Source of the DNA: Opitutaceae bacterium
GTDB lineage: Bacteria > Verrucomicrobiota > Verrucomicrobiia > Opitutales > Opitutaceae
Reading direction: 5' to 3'
DNA: 64,000 nucleotides
Assembly (NCBI GenBank): GCA_027490995.1
Contig: JAIXWY010000005.1
Span: 124,001-188,000 of the forward strand
Positions 51,921-61,256 of this stretch are shown piece by piece. The translations under genes were made by a program, and so were the position numbers. The notes under the pieces were generated by a model, which saw nothing but the letters and a program-made list of their open reading frames with translations, searched no databases and was not told the DNA's origin. The stretch's first letter is position 1. Each line of letters begins with the position of its first letter.

Positions 51921-52499
51921 ATGCGTGTCGTGATTCTCGGGTCAGGTCGCGGTTCAAACGCCGAGGCGATTCTCGCCGCCGAAAAGGCCGGCCAGCTCGG
52001 TCGCGCGCACGTCGTCGCCCTGTTCACCGACCGAGCCGACGCGCCGATGCTGGCGCTCGGACCCCGCTTTGGCGTCCCGGCGACGTTCGTCGATCCAGCT
52101 CCCTTCAAGACGAAGCTTGAGGGCGAGGGCGAGGCGAGGTTCATCGCCGCCGTCTCCGCCGCACAGCCCGACCTCGTGGTGCTCGCCGGCTTCATGCGGG
52201 TGATCAAACCCGGCTTCCTCAACGCCTTCGCCGGTCGCATCATTAATCTCCACCCCAGCCTCTTGCCCAGTTTTCCGGGCTTGGACGGGATCGGTCAGGC
52301 CTTTCGACGCGGGGTGAAGATCACCGGTTGTACGGTGCACGGGGTGACCGCCGAGGTCGATGGCGGCCCCATCATCGATCAGGCCACGGTGCGGGTCGAA
52401 CCCGGCGACACACTCGAAAGCCTCGCCACAAAGGTCCACGCAGCCGAGCACGCGCTGCTGCCCGCGACGATCGCACGGCTGAGCGTCGGCTCCGCCTAG
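51921..52499 (+). CDS. purN: Phosphoribosylglycinamide formyltransferase PurN
   Basis: A 192-residue GART enzyme that transfers a formyl group from formyl-THF to GAR in purine synthesis. MRVVILGSGRGSNAEAIL is the GAR-binding N-terminus, and INLHPSLLPSFPGLDGIGQA carries the catalytic His; GCTVHGVTAEVDGGPIIDQ is the second signature. Length is slightly below the usual 200. It follows rfaE2 by 32 bases. The ATG follows the pyrimidine run TTCCTCTC. Confidence 0.95.
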   Translation: MRVVILGSGRGSNAEAILAAEKAGQLGRAHVVALFTDRADAPMLALGPRFGVPATFVDPAPFKTKLEGEGEARFIAAVSAAQPDLVVLAGFMRVIKPGFLNAFAGRIINLHPSLLPSFPGLDGIGQAFRRGVKITGCTVHGVTAEVDGGPIIDQATVRVEPGDTLESLATKVHAAEHALLPATIARLSVGSA

Positions 52500-52942
52500 C
52501 AAGACGGAACAGCGTCTCGGGTGCCACAACCCGAACCCTCACCTGCCTTAATGGCGGTGGGTGTCGGATTCACGCGAACACGGGCTGCAGAAACAGACGA
52601 GGCCCGCGAGGAGCAGCGGACCAAGACCGATCAACAAGCCGGTGCGGGCATCACCGCTCATCGCGGAGATGCCACCGACCACCGCCGCGAGAACGACCAC
52701 ACCGGCAGCGATCACGCGCCAGCGGGTAGCCTTACGACAGGGAGCAGCAGAGGGGGTAACTGCCGGATTAGCCAAAGCACCGGCACGTTGAAAAATCACT
52801 GCCGGGGCCTTCAAGTCCGAAGTCGTAGTCCCACCCCCAAAAAATTTTGAACGGAATTGGACCGCCCGGCGTCCCGGAAACCGCCATTCCCGAGTTTGCC
52901 GTTGTTTTCACCCCTCCTAGGCGGCACCGTCTCCGAATACCC
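52500..52942. other. Region between purN and deoC with one doubtful small frame
   Basis: About 440 bases. A possible small minus-strand frame is listed separately. Upstream of deoC the sequence is C/T-rich and no clear promoter is seen. Nothing else recognised. Confidence 0.5.
52548..52814 (-). CDS. Possible small membrane protein
   Basis: An 88-residue frame, starting only at TTG (52814) or a GTG a few codons in, with no ATG. It has two hydrophobic stretches (about 35-52 and 60-78) and ends in a Cys/His-rich tail (CFCSPCSRESDTHRH), which might bind metal. It is on the strand opposite its neighbours. It could be a real two-helix membrane protein or an accident of a GC-rich genome; the balance of hydrophobic segments speaks weakly for a real gene. 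Confidence 0.35.
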   Translation of the reverse strand: MKAPAVIFQRAGALANPAVTPSAAPCRKATRWRVIAAGVVVLAAVVGGISAMSGDARTGLLIGLGPLLLAGLVCFCSPCSRESDTHRH

Positions 52943-53893
52943 ATGAGCGCGGTCCGGACCCTCGCCTTTCGCCGTTTTCTCCACGAGGTCGGCCCCGTCG
53001 ACGCCGTCGGTGTCGAGGAGCGCGTCGCCAAATACGGCACGCGTTCGATCAAGCGACAGGCCAAGGTCTTCGGTTTGAAACTGGCGGCTTCGATGGTCGA
53101 TCTCACCACCCTCGAGGGCAAGGACACGCCCGGGAAGGTGGCCGCGCTCTGCGCCAAGGCCTTGCGGCCGGATGACCGCGATGACGGCGGCATGAGCTGC
53201 CCGCCCGTCGCCGCCGTCTGCGTCTATCCCTCCATGGTCGCAGCTGCCCGACGCGCCCTCGGGCCCCGTTCGCCGGTCCGTATCGCGTCCGTGGCCACCG
53301 CGTTCCCGTCGGGCCAGGCCCCGCTCGCCACCCGCCTCGCCGAGGTCCGTGCGGCTGTGGGTGCCGGGGCCGACGAGATCGACATGGTCATCAATCGGGG
53401 AGCGTTCCTGTCCGGCGAGTTCACGCGGGTCGGCGACGAGATCAGCGCCGTCCGCGACGCCTGCGGCCAAGCCGCCCTGAAGGTCATCCTTGAGACCAGC
53501 GAACTGGAAACCTACGACGCGATCCGCGCGGCCTCGTTCATCGCGCTGCGTCGGCTCCGGCCGGGGGACTTTATCAAGACGAGCACCGGCAAGACGTCGT
53601 CCAACGCCACGCTGGGCAACAACCAGGTGATGCTCGATGCCATCCGCGACCACTACCTCGCGTCCGGGGTCGCCATCGGCATGAAGCCAGCCGGAGGCAT
53701 CCGCACCGCCAAGCAGGCCCTCACGTTCCTCATCGCCGTGAAGGAGACCTTGGGGGACGCGTGGCTGACGAACACCCGTTACCGATTCGGCGCCTCGTCG
53801 CTCCTCAACGACTTGCTGCGCCAGCTGGAGAAGGAACGTACCGGTGCCTACCAAGCCCCGTATCGTTTCAGCGAGGCCACAGAAAGCTACTGA
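52943..53893 (+). CDS. deoC: Deoxyribose-phosphate aldolase
   Basis: A 316-residue class I aldolase that splits deoxyribose-5-phosphate into glyceraldehyde-3-phosphate and acetaldehyde. The catalytic lysines are K180 in LKVILETSELE, K212 in DFIKTSTGK (Schiff base) and K217; D147 is in DEIDMVIN. The N-terminal 40 residues are an extension compared with E. coli DeoC (259), as in eukaryote-like and actinobacterial forms. An aldehyde dehydrogenase gene and a truncated one follow, and they could use the acetaldehyde. The ATG at 52943 follows a C/T-rich leader. Confidence 0.94.
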   Translation: MSAVRTLAFRRFLHEVGPVDAVGVEERVAKYGTRSIKRQAKVFGLKLAASMVDLTTLEGKDTPGKVAALCAKALRPDDRDDGGMSCPPVAAVCVYPSMVAAARRALGPRSPVRIASVATAFPSGQAPLATRLAEVRAAVGAGADEIDMVINRGAFLSGEFTRVGDEISAVRDACGQAALKVILETSELETYDAIRAASFIALRRLRPGDFIKTSTGKTSSNATLGNNQVMLDAIRDHYLASGVAIGMKPAGGIRTAKQALTFLIAVKETLGDAWLTNTRYRFGASSLLNDLLRQLEKERTGAYQAPYRFSEATESY

Positions 53894-54023
53894 ACCCCGC
53901 CCCGATCTCGCCGCGACACCCCTCGCCTAGGCCAGACCCACCCTGCCGCGCCCCCTCTCCGACTCCTCCGTCTTCACCGCACCGCACTCCGCCGCCCGCC
54001 GCGCCCGCCCCCCTTTCGTCGTC

Positions 54024-55526
54024 ATGCCCTCCGCCCCCGCCCGCTCCGTCCGTCGCCGCCGCACCCCGACCGCCCCGGAGCTGATCTTCGGCAATCTCTG
54101 GGAATTCGATCCGTCGCCGGAAACCGCCGATCCGAAGCTCAAGGCACAGTACGATCTGTTGATCGACGGGAGATTCGTCCCGGCCCGCCGCGGGGCACGC
54201 TTCACGTCGATCAATCCGGCCAACGAGAAGGCCCTCGCCGAGGTGGCGCTGGCCGACGAGTCGGACGTGGCGGATGCGTACGCCGCCGCTGCGCGCGCGT
54301 TTCCTCGCTGGTCGCGTCTACCCGGCTCCGAGCGCGGAAAGTACCTGTTTCGCCTCGCTCGGCTCCTGCAAGATCGCGCCCGGGAGTTTGCCGTGGCCGA
54401 GACGCTCGATGGCGGCAAGCCGATCCGCGAGTCGCGTGATTTCGATGTGCCAATGGCCGCGGCACACTTTTTCTACCATGCCGGCTGGGCCGACAAGCTC
54501 ACCTACGCCTTCCCGGGCGCGCGCCACGTGCAGCCACTTGGCGTGGTCGGCCAGATCATCCCGTGGAACTTCCCGCTGCTGATGCTGGCGTGGAAACTCG
54601 CCCCCGCCCTCGCCACCGGCAACACCGTGGTCCTCAAGCCCGCCGAGACGACGTCGCTCACCGCCTTGAAGTTCGCGGAGATCCTCCAGGAGGCCGAGCT
54701 CCCCCCGGGGGTCGTCAACATCGTCACGGGCGCCGGCGCCACCGGTGCCGCCGTGGTGGCTCACCCGCAGGCCGCCAAGATCGCGTTCACCGGCTCCACC
54801 GAGGTCGGGCGCCACATCATGCGCGCCACCGCCGGCACCGGGAAGCGCCTGACGCTCGAGCTGGGCGGCAAGGCCGCGAACATCCTTTTCGACGACGCCC
54901 CGCTCGACCAAGCGATCGAGGGCGTGATCAACGGCATCTTCTTCAATCAGGGCCACGTCTGCTGCGCCGGCTCCCGCCTGCTGGTCCAGGAGGGCATCGC
55001 GGATGAGGTGGTCGCGCGGCTCACCCTGCGCCTGCGCTCCCTGCGCGTCGGCGACCCGTTGGACAAGAACACCGATGTCGGCGCAATCAACTCGGGCGAG
55101 CAGCTGGCACGCATCAAGCGGCTGGTCGCCGCCGGAGTGCGCGAGGGCGCCACACTCTACCAGCCGCCGTGTGCGCTGCCGCGGAAGGGGTTCTATTTCC
55201 CGCCCACGCTGTTCACGGGCGTGCAGCAGAGCCACCGCATCGCCCGCGAGGAAATCTTCGGGCCGGTGCTCTCGATCCTCACGTTCCGCACGGTCGACGA
55301 GGCAATCGAGAAGGCGAACAACACCGCGTACGGGCTGAGCGCCGGGGTCTGGACGGACAAGGGTTCGCGGATTCTCAAGCTCAGCACCGAGCTCAAGGCC
55401 GGGGTCGTCTGGGCAAACACGTACAACAAGTTCGATCCCGCCTCGCCGTTCGGCGGCTACAAGGAATCCGGCTTCGGTCGCGAGGGCGGCCGCCACGGTC
55501 TCGCCGATTACGTCACGCTCTCCTGA
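54024..55526 (+). CDS. Aldehyde dehydrogenase (NAD-type)
   Basis: A 500-residue aldehyde dehydrogenase with a complete active site: N182 in PWNFP, K205 (KPAE), general base E279 in LELGG and catalytic C313 in NQGHVCCAGSR. The C-terminal EEIFGPVLSI is canonical. It lies 130 bases after deoC and 11 bases before a second, truncated ALDH-like gene; together these may form the oxidising partner of DeoC. Acetaldehyde to acetate is the likely, but unproven, reaction. Confidence 0.94.
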   Translation: MPSAPARSVRRRRTPTAPELIFGNLWEFDPSPETADPKLKAQYDLLIDGRFVPARRGARFTSINPANEKALAEVALADESDVADAYAAAARAFPRWSRLPGSERGKYLFRLARLLQDRAREFAVAETLDGGKPIRESRDFDVPMAAAHFFYHAGWADKLTYAFPGARHVQPLGVVGQIIPWNFPLLMLAWKLAPALATGNTVVLKPAETTSLTALKFAEILQEAELPPGVVNIVTGAGATGAAVVAHPQAAKIAFTGSTEVGRHIMRATAGTGKRLTLELGGKAANILFDDAPLDQAIEGVINGIFFNQGHVCCAGSRLLVQEGIADEVVARLTLRLRSLRVGDPLDKNTDVGAINSGEQLARIKRLVAAGVREGATLYQPPCALPRKGFYFPPTLFTGVQQSHRIAREEIFGPVLSILTFRTVDEAIEKANNTAYGLSAGVWTDKGSRILKLSTELKAGVVWANTYNKFDPASPFGGYKESGFGREGGRHGLADYVTLS

Positions 55527-55537
55527 AAGCCCCCGCC

Positions 55538-56398
55538 ATGCCTCGTCTTCCCATCACTAAGACTCCCAAGGTTTACGTCGGCGGCGCCTTCATCCGCTCC
55601 GAAAGCGGGCGCACCTTCCCACTGCGCGACGCGCGGGGCCGGCTGATCGGCCACGTCCCGCAGTGCACGCGCAAAGATTTACGCAACGCCGTCGAGGCCG
55701 CCGCCAAGGCCGGCCCGGGGTGGGCGCGGCGCACCGCCTACAACCGCGGGCAAATCCTCTACCGGCTCGCCGAGATGATCGAGGCACGCACCGGCGAGCT
55801 TTCTCACGCGCTCGCTCCCGCCAGCAACCGCGCCGCCGCCCGCGAGGTCGCCGCCAGCGTCGACCGACTCATTCACTATGCGGGCTGGGCCGACAAGTGC
55901 GAGCAGGCCCTCGGTAGCGTCAACTCGGTCGCCGGGCCGTTCTTCAACTTCACCACCAGCGAGCCCATGGGCGTGATCGGCGTCATCGCCCCCGCCGAGT
56001 GTCCACTCCTCGCCCTCATCTCCCTCATCGCCCCCGCGATCGTGACGGGCAATACCGTGGTCGCCCTCGCCTCCGAGCCACAGCCCTACCCGGCGATCGT
56101 CCTCGGCGAAATGCTCGCCACCAGCGATTTGCCCGGAGGGGTGATCAATCTGCTGACCGGCCTGCGCCGCGAACTGCTGCCCACCTTCGCGTCCCACGCT
56201 CACCTGCGCGCGTTGTCCGGCGTCGCCAACGCCGAGGAACGCACCGCGTTGGAACGCGGCTCGGCCGACTCCATCCGGCGCGTCCGCCTGCGCGCCGACA
56301 CGGCACGGACCGACTGGTTCGCCGACACGGCGCAGGGGCTGTCGATGATCCGCGACTTGGTGGAATTCAAAACGACCTGGCACCCGATCGGGGCATAG
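55538..56398 (+). CDS. Truncated ALDH-like protein without catalytic domain
   Basis: A 286-residue relative of the preceding protein that ends after the cofactor part. It has the typical N-terminus (PKVYVGGAFIRSESGRTFPL), but APAECP replaces the Asn motif, and the region with the catalytic Cys is absent. So it cannot be an active dehydrogenase. The frame is intact and continues at a normal codon usage, so it looks maintained rather than decayed. It may form a complex with the active ALDH, like the pseudo-enzyme half of ALDH16-type proteins. Start ATG 55538, 11 bases after the ALDH stop. Confidence 0.85.
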   Translation: MPRLPITKTPKVYVGGAFIRSESGRTFPLRDARGRLIGHVPQCTRKDLRNAVEAAAKAGPGWARRTAYNRGQILYRLAEMIEARTGELSHALAPASNRAAAREVAASVDRLIHYAGWADKCEQALGSVNSVAGPFFNFTTSEPMGVIGVIAPAECPLLALISLIAPAIVTGNTVVALASEPQPYPAIVLGEMLATSDLPGGVINLLTGLRRELLPTFASHAHLRALSGVANAEERTALERGSADSIRRVRLRADTARTDWFADTAQGLSMIRDLVEFKTTWHPIGA

Positions 56399-56508
56399 GC
56401 CACCCGGGCGCGCGCCAGTACTCGCCGCGGCCGCACCCGGCGCCCCGAAGGAACCGCTCGCGGCTCAGGTGCACGTCACTCCGCCGCTTTGTCAGGCGTT
56501 TCTTCGCC

Positions 56509-57546
56509 TCAGGTCTTCTTCGCGCCTGCGCGCTTCCGAGCGTCGACACTCTTTTGAGGACGCTTAGTCCGTTTCGCGCCGCCGATCGGTTGCCCCGAGG
56601 CCGTCGTCTTGAGAAAGGCAGCGACCTCGCGGGCCCACGGCATCGAGGGCGCCGTGCCACGCTTTGTGACGGACAGCGCCGCCACGGCATTGCCATGTGC
56701 CGCCGCCGCCACCACCTCGCCGCCGTCGCGCACCCAACCCGCCGCAAACCCTCCCACGAAGGCGTCGCCCGCTCCCGTAGTGTCCACGACGTCCACCCGG
56801 TGCGCCGGGACGATCGCCACCCCGCTCGGCTGCGACACGAGGCAACCGCGGTGCCCGAGGGTCACGATGACAGTTTCCACGCCGAGTCCGCGGCAGAGCC
56901 GATGGATCTCAGCCGGCGTCAGGGCCGTGAGCTCCGTCTCGGAAAAGTCAGTCCGTCCATCCACGCGCAGGCGGTTCACCAAGGCGACGAACTCGGATTC
57001 GTTCGGCACGAGAATGTCAACGTGCCGCAGCATGCGCACGTCGAAGTCACGCCGCATCGGCGCCGGGTTGAGCAAGGTTGTCACCCCCGCTTTCTGTGCG
57101 AGGCACAACGCCGCGGCCGTGGTGGCGAGATTCGACTCGAGCTGCACGACCAAGAGCTTGGCGCCAGCGATGGCCTTGCGATCGAGATCCGCGCAGGCCA
57201 GCGCCGCGTTCGCCCCGAGCGCGACGATGATCTCATTCTGGCCGGATTCGGAGACGAGGATCGCCGCAGTCCCGGTGGCGCGGTTGCGCTTTTCCACCCA
57301 GCGCGCCGCGATCCCGTTGTCCTCGTAATACCGCTTGGCCTCGCCGGCGAACGCATCACACCCGACCGCACCGATGAACAGAGTCCGCGCCCCCGCCCGA
57401 CCTGCCGCCACCGCCTGATTCGATCCCTTGCCGCCAGGGCCGGTCCGAAACATGCCGATCACCGTCTCGCCCGGTCGCGGAAACGCCGCGCAATCCCACG
57501 TGAGATCCTGAACATAGCTTCCCACCACAACGACGTCCGGTTTCAT
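56509..57546 (-). CDS. Ribokinase-like PfkB-family sugar kinase
   Basis: A 345-residue PfkB kinase: DVVVVGSYVQDLTWDC at the start, GPGGKGSNQAVAAGRAGA (about 37-54) and the anion-hole/catalytic DTTGAGDAFVGGFAAGW (about 240-256). By family, ribose or another pentose is the likely substrate. A lysine/arginine-rich tail of about 25 residues (GGAKRTKRPQKS...) at the C-terminus is unusual. The frame extends upstream, but the ATG at 57546 gives the family start. It is convergent with the ALDH-like gene. Confidence 0.88.
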   Translation of the reverse strand: MKPDVVVVGSYVQDLTWDCAAFPRPGETVIGMFRTGPGGKGSNQAVAAGRAGARTLFIGAVGCDAFAGEAKRYYEDNGIAARWVEKRNRATGTAAILVSESGQNEIIVALGANAALACADLDRKAIAGAKLLVVQLESNLATTAAALCLAQKAGVTTLLNPAPMRRDFDVRMLRHVDILVPNESEFVALVNRLRVDGRTDFSETELTALTPAEIHRLCRGLGVETVIVTLGHRGCLVSQPSGVAIVPAHRVDVVDTTGAGDAFVGGFAAGWVRDGGEVVAAAAHGNAVAALSVTKRGTAPSMPWAREVAAFLKTTASGQPIGGAKRTKRPQKSVDARKRAGAKKT

Positions 57547-57804
57547 GCCGGACAGTTTGACCGAATCTCGGCACGGCGGGAAGCGTGAACCCGCCGTCAT
57601 CCCGCGCAGCGGACTTGGGTACGGCGGACATAAGCAGGCGGAGGAAATCGCTCGACTCACGACGGGCCGCGAACCGGGAACCGCGAGCCGCGTTCACCGC
57701 TCCCGTGGGACTGGGCCTTAGGGTTGCCAGGGGCGGTCGGATCTCGGGAGGCGGAACGCTCGCGACTCGACTCAGCGAGTGACGTGTGTATCTGGATTCT
57801 CAAG

Positions 57805-58554
57805 ATGATCTCTGTCCACTCGTTGACCAAGGTCTTCCAAGACCGGAAACGCGGGCAAATCCGGGCCGTCGACGACGTCTCCTTCTCCTGTCAGCCGGGT
57901 CAGATCTACGGGCTCCTCGGCGCGAATGGTGCAGGCAAGACCACCGTCATGCGCCTCCTCGCCACGTTGCTGCGCCCGACTGGTGGCTCCGCCATGGTTG
58001 CGGGATACTCGGTGACCGAAGCACCTGACGCCGTGCGTGCGCATGTGGGCTTTCTCGCAGCCTCGACCGCGCTCTACGCGCGCCTGACCGCGCGCGAAAC
58101 GCTCGCGTACTTCGGCGCCCTGCAGGGAATGGACGCGGGCGCGATCGCCGCCCGCACGGACACGCTGGCGCGGGGCCTCGGCATGACCGACTTCCTTGAC
58201 CGGCGGGTCGGGACCTTCTCGACCGGCATGAAACAGAAGACCTCGATCGCGCGCACACTCGTCCACGATCCCTCGGTGATCATTCTCGATGAGCCCACCC
58301 TCGGACTCGACGTGATGGCCGCGCGCGCGATCCTGCGCTTCGTCCGCGACTGCCGCGACCGCGGCAAGACCGTCATCTACTCGACTCACGTGATGCCCGA
58401 GGTCGAGCGCCTCTGCGACCGGGTCGGGATCATCCACGGTGGCCGCCTGCTCGCAGAAGGCACCGTGGCCGAGTTGCGGCAGCGCGCGGGGAAGACGGAT
58501 CTTGAAGATGTCTTTGTCGCCCTCACCGGCGCCGAGAAGGAGGAAGCCGCATGA
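57805..58554 (+). CDS. ABC transporter ATP-binding protein (NatA-like)
   Basis: A 249-residue ABC ATPase: Walker [21 protein letters not shown] (about 41-60), signature [19 protein letters not shown], Walker [18 protein letters not shown] and switch [12 protein letters not shown]. It matches NatA-type sodium/drug exporter ATPases. Its stop overlaps the permease start by four bases. The substrate is unknown. No Shine-Dalgarno sequence is visible before the ATG. A 258-base, GC-rich intergenic region before it carries nothing recognised. Confidence 0.9.
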   Translation: MISVHSLTKVFQDRKRGQIRAVDDVSFSCQPGQIYGLLGANGAGKTTVMRLLATLLRPTGGSAMVAGYSVTEAPDAVRAHVGFLAASTALYARLTARETLAYFGALQGMDAGAIAARTDTLARGLGMTDFLDRRVGTFSTGMKQKTSIARTLVHDPSVIILDEPTLGLDVMAARAILRFVRDCRDRGKTVIYSTHVMPEVERLCDRVGIIHGGRLLAEGTVAELRQRAGKTDLEDVFVALTGAEKEEAA

Positions 58555-59789
58555 GCCCGCTCGTCCGCCACACGCTGACTGTCTACAAGAAGGAGTTGCG
58601 GGAGAGCCTGCGCGACCGTCGCACCCTCATTTCGATGTTCGTCGTCCCAACCATCGCGATCCCGCTGCTGATGCTGGGGTTTGCGGTGGTGACCGTGAAG
58701 CTGGTGACCCAGGCGAAGTCCGAGGCGTCGTCGGTCATGATCCTCGGTGCCGCCCAGTCGCCCGCGGTGAAGGCCGCGCTGGCCGCGAATCCCAAGTTGA
58801 AGATCGTGCCGCCAGATCCCGGTTACCGTGCGGCGATTTCCGGAAAGAGTCTCCGCGCAGCGGTGGAACTGGCCGACGACTTCGACTTGGCGGTGACGGA
58901 GAGCCGGAGATCCGACGTGCGCATTTACCATTACGACGGTGACCTGAAGTCTGGCATCGCGGCGAACGAGCTCGACCGCTTTTTCCGCGATTACCGCGAG
59001 CAGGCCGTGCAGGCGACGCTGTCCGCCCGCGGGCTGCCCCCGGCGCTCGCTCGCCCCTACGACATTAAACGCCAGAACGTCGCCCCGCCCGAAAAGGTCG
59101 GCGGAGCGATGTTTGGCGGCATTATCCCCTACGTGATCGTGCTGCTCTGCTTCACCGGCGCGATGTACCCGGCGATGGATCTGACCGCCGGTGAGAAGGA
59201 GCGCGGTACACTCGAGACCCTGCTCGCCAGTCCCGTCCCGCGGTCCGCGATCGTGTACGGGAAGTTCTTCGTCGTGCTGACGTCGGCGCTGAGCACGGTG
59301 ATCTTCGCCGGACTCTCGACGATGATCACGCTTCCTTTATCCGGCTGGCTGCTCGGCGGCATGGTAAAGGGATCCGCCGTGGCCGCCGGTGCCGGTGCCG
59401 CCGCTGGCATGATGCCGCAGATCAACCCCCTTGGCTTCCTCGTTTCGCTCGGGATGGTCGTACCGGTGGCAATCCTGTTCGCTGCCGTCCTGCTCGCGGT
59501 TTCGATCTTTGCCCGGACCTACAAGGAGGCCCAGAGTTACGCCGGGCCGATGATCATGGTCGTCATCATGCCGGCCGTCGCCGCCATGCTGCCGGGCATT
59601 GAGCTCAACCTGCGGCTCTGCCTCATCCCGATTCTCAACGTCTCGCTGGTGTCGAAGGAGCTCGTCTCGGGTACCTTCAACCCCGTCCACCTCGCCGTGA
59701 TCTTCGGATCATCCTGCGTCTACGCGGCGGCCGCCCTCGCGTTCGCGACCCAGCTGTTCAAGCGGGAGAGCGTGCTCTTCCGGACTTGA
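58551..59789 (+). CDS. ABC-2 permease (NatB-like)
   Basis: A 412-residue membrane protein with one N-terminal helix (about 30-52), a large extracytoplasmic domain (about 60-195) and five or six C-terminal helices. The pattern YPAMDLTAGEKERGTLETLLASPVPR is the ABC-2 family motif and typical of NatB/YhaP-like exporters. A long insertion lies between the first helix and the rest. Coupled by a four-base overlap to the ATPase. deoA follows 34 bases later; a functional link is uncertain. Confidence 0.88.
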   Translation: MSPLVRHTLTVYKKELRESLRDRRTLISMFVVPTIAIPLLMLGFAVVTVKLVTQAKSEASSVMILGAAQSPAVKAALAANPKLKIVPPDPGYRAAISGKSLRAAVELADDFDLAVTESRRSDVRIYHYDGDLKSGIAANELDRFFRDYREQAVQATLSARGLPPALARPYDIKRQNVAPPEKVGGAMFGGIIPYVIVLLCFTGAMYPAMDLTAGEKERGTLETLLASPVPRSAIVYGKFFVVLTSALSTVIFAGLSTMITLPLSGWLLGGMVKGSAVAAGAGAAAGMMPQINPLGFLVSLGMVVPVAILFAAVLLAVSIFARTYKEAQSYAGPMIMVVIMPAVAAMLPGIELNLRLCLIPILNVSLVSKELVSGTFNPVHLAVIFGSSCVYAAAALAFATQLFKRESVLFRT

Positions 59790-59823
59790 GACCACGGGCC
59801 ACCCGGGTCTGCATGGAGCCCGG

Positions 59824-61146
59824 ATGAGCGCTCCGTCCCTGTTTCCCCAGCACATCATCGCCCGCAAGCGGGACGGTCATCGGCTGACCCGCCCAGAGAT
59901 CGAGGCGTTCGTGCGCGGCGCCGTGGACCAATCGTGGGCCGACTACCAGTTGTCGGCGCTGCTCATGGCCATCTTCCTCCGCGGCATGACACCGGAGGAA
60001 ACCGCGGACCTCACGGACGCGATGATGCGCTCCGGCACCGTCGCGGATCTCCGCGACATCCCTGGCGTCAAGGTCGACAAGCACTCCACTGGAGGTGTCG
60101 GCGACAAGGTCTCTCTGCTCCTCGCGCCACTCGTCGCCGCCTGCGGCGTGCCCGTGCCGATGATCAGCGGACGCGGGCTGGGGCACTCGGGCGGGACACT
60201 CGATAAACTCGAATCCATCCCCGGCTTCCGCACCGACCTCTCCCTCGCACGCTACCACGATCTCGTGCGCGACCTCGGCTGCGCGCTCATCGGCCAGACC
60301 CGCGACCTCGCGCCGGCCGATCGCGTGCTTTATTCGCTGCGCGATGTGACTGCGACGGTGGAGTGCATCCCGCTCATCTGCTCGTCGATCCTGTCCAAGA
60401 AACTCGCCGAGGGCATCGATGCGCTGGTGCTCGACGTGAAGTTCGGGCGCGGCGCCTTCATGAAGACCCGCGACGACGCGCGGCGTCTTGCCGAGGCGCT
60501 CGTCCGAGTCGGCCGCGCCGGCGGCAAACAGGTCCGCGCGTTGCTCACCGCCATGGACGTCCCGCTCGGCCGCGCGGTGGGGAATTCCGTGGAGGTCGCC
60601 GAGGCCATCGCTGGACTGCGGGGCCACGGACCCGCCGACCTCATGGAGGTCACCCTGCGCCTCGGCGAGCACATGCTCGTGCTCGGCGGCGTCGCCACTG
60701 ATCTCACCGTCGCGCGGACGAAGTTGGAGACTGCGATCGCTGATGGTTCCGCGCTCGCGCGCTTTCGCGCCATCGTCGCTGCGCAGGGAGGCGATCCGAC
60801 CACGGTCGATGACCCGAGTCGACTTCCGCAGGCCCGACTCCAAGAGGCCCTGCGCGCGCCGCGGGCCGGTGTGGTCGTCGATGTCGACGCGATGGAAGTC
60901 GCCCTCGCCGCCCTGCGCCTCGGCGCCGGTCGCGCGCGGGCCAGCGACGCGGTCGATCCGACGGTGGGGATTTCCGCGCTGGTCCAGCCGGGCGAGCGCG
61001 TTCGCGCCGGCGACGCGCTCTGCATCGTGCACGCCAACGATGCCGTCGCGCTCCGCGACGCTCAGGAGCGTCTGCTCACCGCGATCACCCTCGGCGAGAC
61101 CTCCCCGGCTCCGCAACCGCTCGTCGCCGACGTCCTGGTGGCATAA
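59824..61146 (+). CDS. deoA: Thymidine/pyrimidine-nucleoside phosphorylase
   Basis: A 440-residue phosphorylase that splits thymidine or deoxyuridine into base and deoxyribose-1-phosphate. KHSTGGVGDKVSLLLAPLVA (about 80-100) is the phosphate site, and SGRGLGHSGGTLDKLESIPG and DVKFGRGAFMKT follow, as does the C-terminal pyrimidine-phosphorylase domain. With DeoC (52.9 kb) it gives the two ends of deoxynucleoside salvage; phosphopentomutase (DeoB), needed between, is not in the window. Confidence 0.95.
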   Translation: MSAPSLFPQHIIARKRDGHRLTRPEIEAFVRGAVDQSWADYQLSALLMAIFLRGMTPEETADLTDAMMRSGTVADLRDIPGVKVDKHSTGGVGDKVSLLLAPLVAACGVPVPMISGRGLGHSGGTLDKLESIPGFRTDLSLARYHDLVRDLGCALIGQTRDLAPADRVLYSLRDVTATVECIPLICSSILSKKLAEGIDALVLDVKFGRGAFMKTRDDARRLAEALVRVGRAGGKQVRALLTAMDVPLGRAVGNSVEVAEAIAGLRGHGPADLMEVTLRLGEHMLVLGGVATDLTVARTKLETAIADGSALARFRAIVAAQGGDPTTVDDPSRLPQARLQEALRAPRAGVVVDVDAMEVALAALRLGAGRARASDAVDPTVGISALVQPGERVRAGDALCIVHANDAVALRDAQERLLTAITLGETSPAPQPLVADVLVA

Positions 61147-61256
61147 CGAGCGGAGGGCGCGCTCCACGCCAACCCTCTTCGCCCTCGTCTGGCGCGGTCG
61201 CGAGCGAAGGCCGGCACCAGGCCAGGGCGTCGCGTAGTCGGCCCACCGCCGACCCG

